Below, piece after piece: positions 5,508-8,073 of a DNA stretch of 8,073 bases. Under the pieces are notes generated by a model, which was not told where the DNA came from, did not search any database, and worked only from the letters and a program-made list of their open reading frames with translations. A program made the position numbers and the translations under genes. The DNA is from an uncultured Muribaculaceae bacterium (GTDB taxonomy: Bacteria; Bacteroidota; Bacteroidia; Bacteroidales; Muribaculaceae), in the NCBI GenBank assembly GCA_934663645.1, contig CAKUKR010000088.1:1-8073 (forward strand), read 5' to 3'. The number at the start of each line of letters is the position of its first letter. The stretch's first letter is position 1.

Positions 5508-6960
5508 CGGTTGGCTGCTGGGGCTGTTTCTTGAGCGAGAATGTGAAGCGCAGCCCGCCGCTGCGCAGGTTTTCGACACGTATCTCGCCGCCGTGAAGCA
5601 GGACGGCGTTGCGGACTATTGAGAGTCCCAGCCCTGTGCCGCCGGCACGCCGCGACCGCCCCTTGTCGATACGGTAGAACCGCTCGAATAGGCGCGGCAG
5701 GTGTTCCTCTGCGATGCCGTTGCCGTTGTCGCTCACCGAGATGACCACTTCGCCGCCGGCACTGTTTATCTCCTTCAGCTCGATGCGGTTGCCTCCGGAA
5801 TAGTTGAGGGCGTTGTCTATCAGGTTGCGGAATACGGAGGCCAGCAGGCTCTGGCTGCCATGCAGCGGGCCGCTGTATGTTATGCCGTTGACGATGGTGA
5901 AACCCTTGGCTTCTGCCGACGGGGCAAACTCGTCGCAGACCTCCGCCACGGTGTCACACAGGTTGACCTTCTCCATGGCAATGGCAGAACCCCCCTCGTC
6001 GAGGCGTGTTATCTGCGCCACGTCGGTCAGCAGCCGTCGCAGCCGGTCGCACGCCGCGCTGCAACGGTTCAGAAACTCGATGCGCTTCTCCTCGGGCAAA
6101 TCCGGGTGCGTCTCGAGGGTCTCGAGGCATACCTGCATAGCCGCAACCGGCGTTTTCAGCTCATGGTTGATGTTGTTGGTCAGCTGTTTTTTGATGCGCA
6201 CCTTCTCCTGCTGCTCGTGCAGGGCGGCACGGTGTTCGCGCTTCAGGTCGGCTTCGGTCTGCTGCAGGCGGGCATACAGGCGCACTATATGGTTTGAGAT
6301 GTCGCCCAGCTCGTCATGCGGGAACGGCTCGGTGTCGTAGATGCGGTCGCCGCGCTCCGCCGCCTCGGCAAACCGGTTCAGGCGCGATATGTGGGTTCCG
6401 ATGCGGCGTGTGGCGAAATACCCCAGCACACTCATCAGGACTGTTATCCCCACGGTGAACCACAGGAAGCCGTAGTCAGCGGCAAGCAGCTCCTGGAGCG
6501 TCACGGAGTAGGGAACCGCCGTGCGCACTATATAGTTGTGCCCCCTCTTGGCGGAATAGAAATACGTTTCGCCGGTGCTGTCGCTGTGCCGGCGCAGGGA
6601 GAACCCCTCTCCGCGACGCATTGCGTCGGCTATCTCGCTGCGGTCGAGGTGGTTGGTGTCTGGCAGCCGGTCGAGCGAGTTGTCATACAGCACATGCCCG
6701 GCAGTGTCGATAACGCTGACACGCATATCGGAGAACGGATGCTGCCCGGCGTAGTCGGGTATGTGCAGCGTGTCGCAAGCGTCGATGTCATGGAGCAGGC
6801 GGCTGTTGACTATCTGCAGCTGCGCGTTCAGCTCCGCAGCCTTGAACTGCCGCTCGCGGTAATACTGGAATCCGGCAAAGCACGCCACGAGCAGCCACGA
6901 ATATATCAGCAGTCCGACGAAGAGCCGGCGGTGAAACGAGATGTCAGTCCATGAAGCCAT
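5491..6960 (-). CDS. Transmembrane sensor histidine kinase of a two-component system
   Basis: This 489-residue inner-membrane kinase autophosphorylates on histidine and passes the phosphate to the regulator encoded just upstream. Two membrane segments (about 13-34 and 162-183) flank a periplasmic sensor region (about 35-161) with no recognised ligand motif. A HAMP-like linker and coiled coil (about 184-255) lead to the dimerisation domain with the H-box NHELKTP (phospho-acceptor His266). The ATP-binding domain carries the N-box RNLIDNALNYS (378-388), the G1 box DNGNGI (411-416), the F-box around LFERFYR (424-430) and the G2 box GGTGLGLSIV (440-449). All are intact. The tail is rich in Gln and Pro (479-489). 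The start at 6960 lies within the 3' end of the regulator gene, overlapping it by 17 bp, so the two should be translationally coupled. The signal sensed cannot be told from the sequence. Confidence 0.95.
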   Translation of the reverse strand: MASWTDISFHRRLFVGLLIYSWLLVACFAGFQYYRERQFKAAELNAQLQIVNSRLLHDIDACDTLHIPDYAGQHPFSDMRVSVIDTAGHVLYDNSLDRLPDTNHLDRSEIADAMRRGEGFSLRRHSDSTGETYFYSAKRGHNYIVRTAVPYSVTLQELLAADYGFLWFTVGITVLMSVLGYFATRRIGTHISRLNRFAEAAERGDRIYDTEPFPHDELGDISNHIVRLYARLQQTEADLKREHRAALHEQQEKVRIKKQLTNNINHELKTPVAAMQVCLETLETHPDLPEEKRIEFLNRCSAACDRLRRLLTDVAQITRLDEGGSAIAMEKVNLCDTVAEVCDEFAPSAEAKGFTIVNGITYSGPLHGSQSLLASVFRNLIDNALNYSGGNRIELKEINSAGGEVVISVSDNGNGIAEEHLPRLFERFYRIDKGRSRRAGGTGLGLSIVRNAVLLHGGEIRVENLRSGGLRFTFSLKKQPQQPTGSQSA

Positions 6961-7642
6961 AGCCGTAGCCGCGACGTGTGACGATGTTCTTGCCGTACTC
7001 GCCCAGCTTCAGGCGCAGCCGTGTGATGTTGACATCCACCACACGGTCAAGCACCACCACCTCTTCGGGCCAAATCAGGCGTATCAGCTCCTCGCGCGAG
7101 AAAATGCGCCCCGGGTGCTGGAGCAGTGTGTGTATGATTTCAAACTCCTTGCGAGGCATAGGAATTTCGCGGCCGTCTACGCGGCAGGTCTTGTCCTTCA
7201 TCGACAGGACGAGGCTCCTGTATTGCAGCGTCTCCTCTCCGTCTGCGGGCTTCTCTCCGCCGTCTGTGGCGTTGCCGGCGCGGCGCAGCACTGTTCGTAT
7301 GCGGGCAAGCACATTCTTGATGGAATACGGCTTGGTGATATAGTCGTCTGCGCCCAGGTCGAGGCCCTCCACCATGTCGTCCTCAGAGTCACGCGCCGTG
7401 CAGAAGATGATTGGGATGCCGGCTGTGTCGGCACGCTTGCGCAATATCTTGGCGAGCTGTATGCCGCTGATGTCGCCCATCATGATGTCGAGCAGGATGA
7501 GCGAATAAGACGGCAGGTCGAGAGCCAACGCCTCCTCGGCGCTGTAAGCCACGTCGGCCGTGTAGCCCTCCAGCTCCAGGTTCAGCTTGAGAGCCTCGCA
7601 CAGTGTCTCCTCATCGTCTACCACAAGAATTTTCTGGTTCAT
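6944..7642 (-). CDS. OmpR/PhoB-family response regulator
   Basis: This 232-residue cytoplasmic DNA-binding regulator is the partner of the kinase that follows it. The receiver domain (about 3-120) has the acidic pair Asp9/Asp10 in LVVDDEE, phospho-acceptor Asp52 in LILLDIMMG, Thr82 in FCTARD, and Lys104 in ITKPY. A linker rich in Gly, Glu and Asp (122-137) precedes the winged-helix domain (about 138-232), recognisable by PMPRKEFEIIHTLLQHPG (161-178), FSREELIRLIW (181-191), DRVVDVNITRLRLKLG (199-214) and the wing TRRGYGYGF (222-230). The ATG at 7642 is preferred over an in-frame ATG at 7717. The receiver domain starts directly there, and the strong promoter element at 7678-7685 lies downstream of the longer start, so the longer form would not be encoded by that transcript. 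Targets are not known. Confidence 0.95.
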   Translation of the reverse strand: MNQKILVVDDEETLCEALKLNLELEGYTADVAYSAEEALALDLPSYSLILLDIMMGDISGIQLAKILRKRADTAGIPIIFCTARDSEDDMVEGLDLGADDYITKPYSIKNVLARIRTVLRRAGNATDGGEKPADGEETLQYRSLVLSMKDKTCRVDGREIPMPRKEFEIIHTLLQHPGRIFSREELIRLIWPEEVVVLDRVVDVNITRLRLKLGEYGKNIVTRRGYGYGFMD

Positions 7643-7677
7643 GGTCCTAATAAAAGCAAGTGTCGTAATATCAGCCA

Positions 7678-7708
7678 CAAAGTTAGTCAAAATCCCCCGC
7701 ACCGCAAA
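7678..7708 (-). promoter_or_regulatory. Near-ideal Bacteroidetes promoter of the two-component operon
   Basis: On the minus strand TTTG (complement of 7705-7708) is followed after 19 bp by TAACTTTG (complement of 7678-7685), matching the Bacteroidetes -33/-7 consensus at both boxes with ideal spacing. The transcript would begin near 7671, about 30 nt before the regulator ATG. Confidence 0.75.
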
Positions 7709-7886
7709 CTCCTGCACCCGCTGAAGGCTGTGGACATTTTCTGGTTCGGTAGATTATTGCCATGTTTTGGTGATGAAGAGGGGATTGTCGGGCATTAGAC
7801 AAACACGTTCGATGATGAATCCCCAATAGTTGACGAGAAGGCATAAACTTGCTTGGCAGCAAAAAAATATTGACACATGCGCATAT

Positions 7887-7920
7887 AAAAAAAGCAGCCG
7901 CGTCTCGCGACGGAGCTGCT
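7887..7920 (-). terminator. Intrinsic terminator of the truncated right-edge gene
   Basis: On the minus strand AGCAGC (complement of 7915-7920) pairs with GCTGCT (complement of 7893-7898), with an inner CGTC/GACG stem closing a 4-nt loop. A T-run follows (complement of 7887-7893, partly shared with the stem). It lies about 33 nt past the stop codon of the gene entering from the right. Confidence 0.85.
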
Positions 7921-7952
7921 CTAACCTGCTATGAAGAATTGTATCTTATTTT

Positions 7953-8073
7953 TCAGCGCATTTGTGCTAGGTTACGAATGACTTCTTTAGCAAATTTCGT
8001 GCCACGTTTCACAATGCAGATTGTGCCAGGGGTCGGTGACTCAAGGCGCATACCCTGCATATCGTAGTATTCC
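7953..8073 (-). CDS. C-terminal end of a gene, possible type IX-like sorting tail (partial)
   Basis: Only the last 39 codons lie in the window; the gene continues beyond the right edge. The residues include YYDMQGMRLESPTPGTI, then CIVKRGTKFAKEVIR. This resembles the C-terminal tail common on secreted Bacteroidales proteins, of the form YDLQGRRV, then PxxGxYIVxxG, then KxxxR, related to type A sorting signals of the type IX secretion system. The upstream function cannot be judged. It ends in TGA (complement of 7953-7955) and is followed by a strong terminator, which supports it being real. The sorting role is an inference, since such tails also occur where the secretion system is not proven. 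Confidence 0.7.
   Translation of the reverse strand, partial: EYYDMQGMRLESPTPGTICIVKRGTKFAKEVIRNLAQMR

Larger units (their letters stand above)
7643..7952. other. Intergenic region upstream of the response regulator
   Basis: Besides the two-component promoter (7678-7708) and a terminator (7887-7920), I see no gene here. The stretch 7709-7886 has no convincing reading frame, no TAnnTTTG element and no repeat that I recognise. It contains an A-run at 7861-7867 preceded by a small TTGCT/AGCAA hairpin (about 7849-7862), which is not in terminator orientation for either flanking gene. Confidence 0.5.

Noticed and set aside
5701..6954. Three long plus-strand frames antisense to the histidine kinase
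   Set aside because: All lie opposite intact kinase motifs (H, N, G1, F, G2) and have no motifs of their own.
7643..7717. A longer response regulator start at 7717
   Set aside because: It lies upstream of the predicted transcription start and adds 25 residues outside the receiver domain.
6941..7798. A 285-residue open frame on the plus strand over the response regulator
   Set aside because: The opposite strand has an intact receiver and winged-helix protein with a consensus promoter. The plus frame is rich in His, Val, Gln and Ala and has no recognisable fold.
1..8073. CRISPR array, tRNA, rRNA, or a larger defence island
   Set aside because: No regularly spaced repeats or RNA-gene signatures were seen by eye, and no defence genes other than the restriction-modification pair lie in the window.

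Overview
The window looks like a chromosomal segment of a member of the Bacteroidales, possibly Muribaculaceae-like. Three sites match the Bacteroidetes promoter consensus TAnnTTTG (51-58 plus; 5413-5420 minus; 7678-7685 minus), and two of these have a TTG or TTTG box 19-20 bp upstream. Shine-Dalgarno sequences are weak. The gene families also fit: a reverse-type rubrerythrin, a secreted TlpA-like thioredoxin, and a partial gene whose product ends in a Bacteroidales-style C-terminal tail. The family-level placement is inference.

Layout: (1) 27-2532, plus strand: a compact type II restriction-modification operon of the HpaII family (predicted target CCGG), with the cytosine-5 methyltransferase first and the endonuclease 2 nt behind it. 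It is visibly more A+T-rich than the right half of the window, which suggests horizontal acquisition. (2) 2726-3549: a decayed insertion sequence bounded by 24-bp inverted repeats with one mismatch. Its zinc-ribbon transposase has lost its catalytic core, and a second copy of the left end lies about 101 bp inside the first. (3) 3551-5420, minus strand: a TlpA-like thiol-disulfide protein followed by a reverse rubrerythrin, ending at a strong intrinsic terminator whose T-tract almost touches the IS. (4) 5491-7708, minus strand: a two-component system with an OmpR/PhoB-type response regulator and a sensor histidine kinase whose genes overlap by 17 bp, behind a near-ideal Bacteroidetes promoter. 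(5) 7887-8073: the 3' end of another minus-strand gene and its terminator.

Functionally, the left third is defence (self-methylation plus cleavage of unmodified DNA). The right two thirds are core-genome-like: a probable oxidative or thiol stress pair and a membrane signalling pair. The plus-strand restriction operon converges on the minus-strand rubrerythrin operon, with the dead IS between them. I found no CRISPR array, tRNA or rRNA, and no clearly new system. The least ordinary points are the N-terminal extension of the methyltransferase, the doubled IS left end, and the internally deleted, possibly MITE-like IS.
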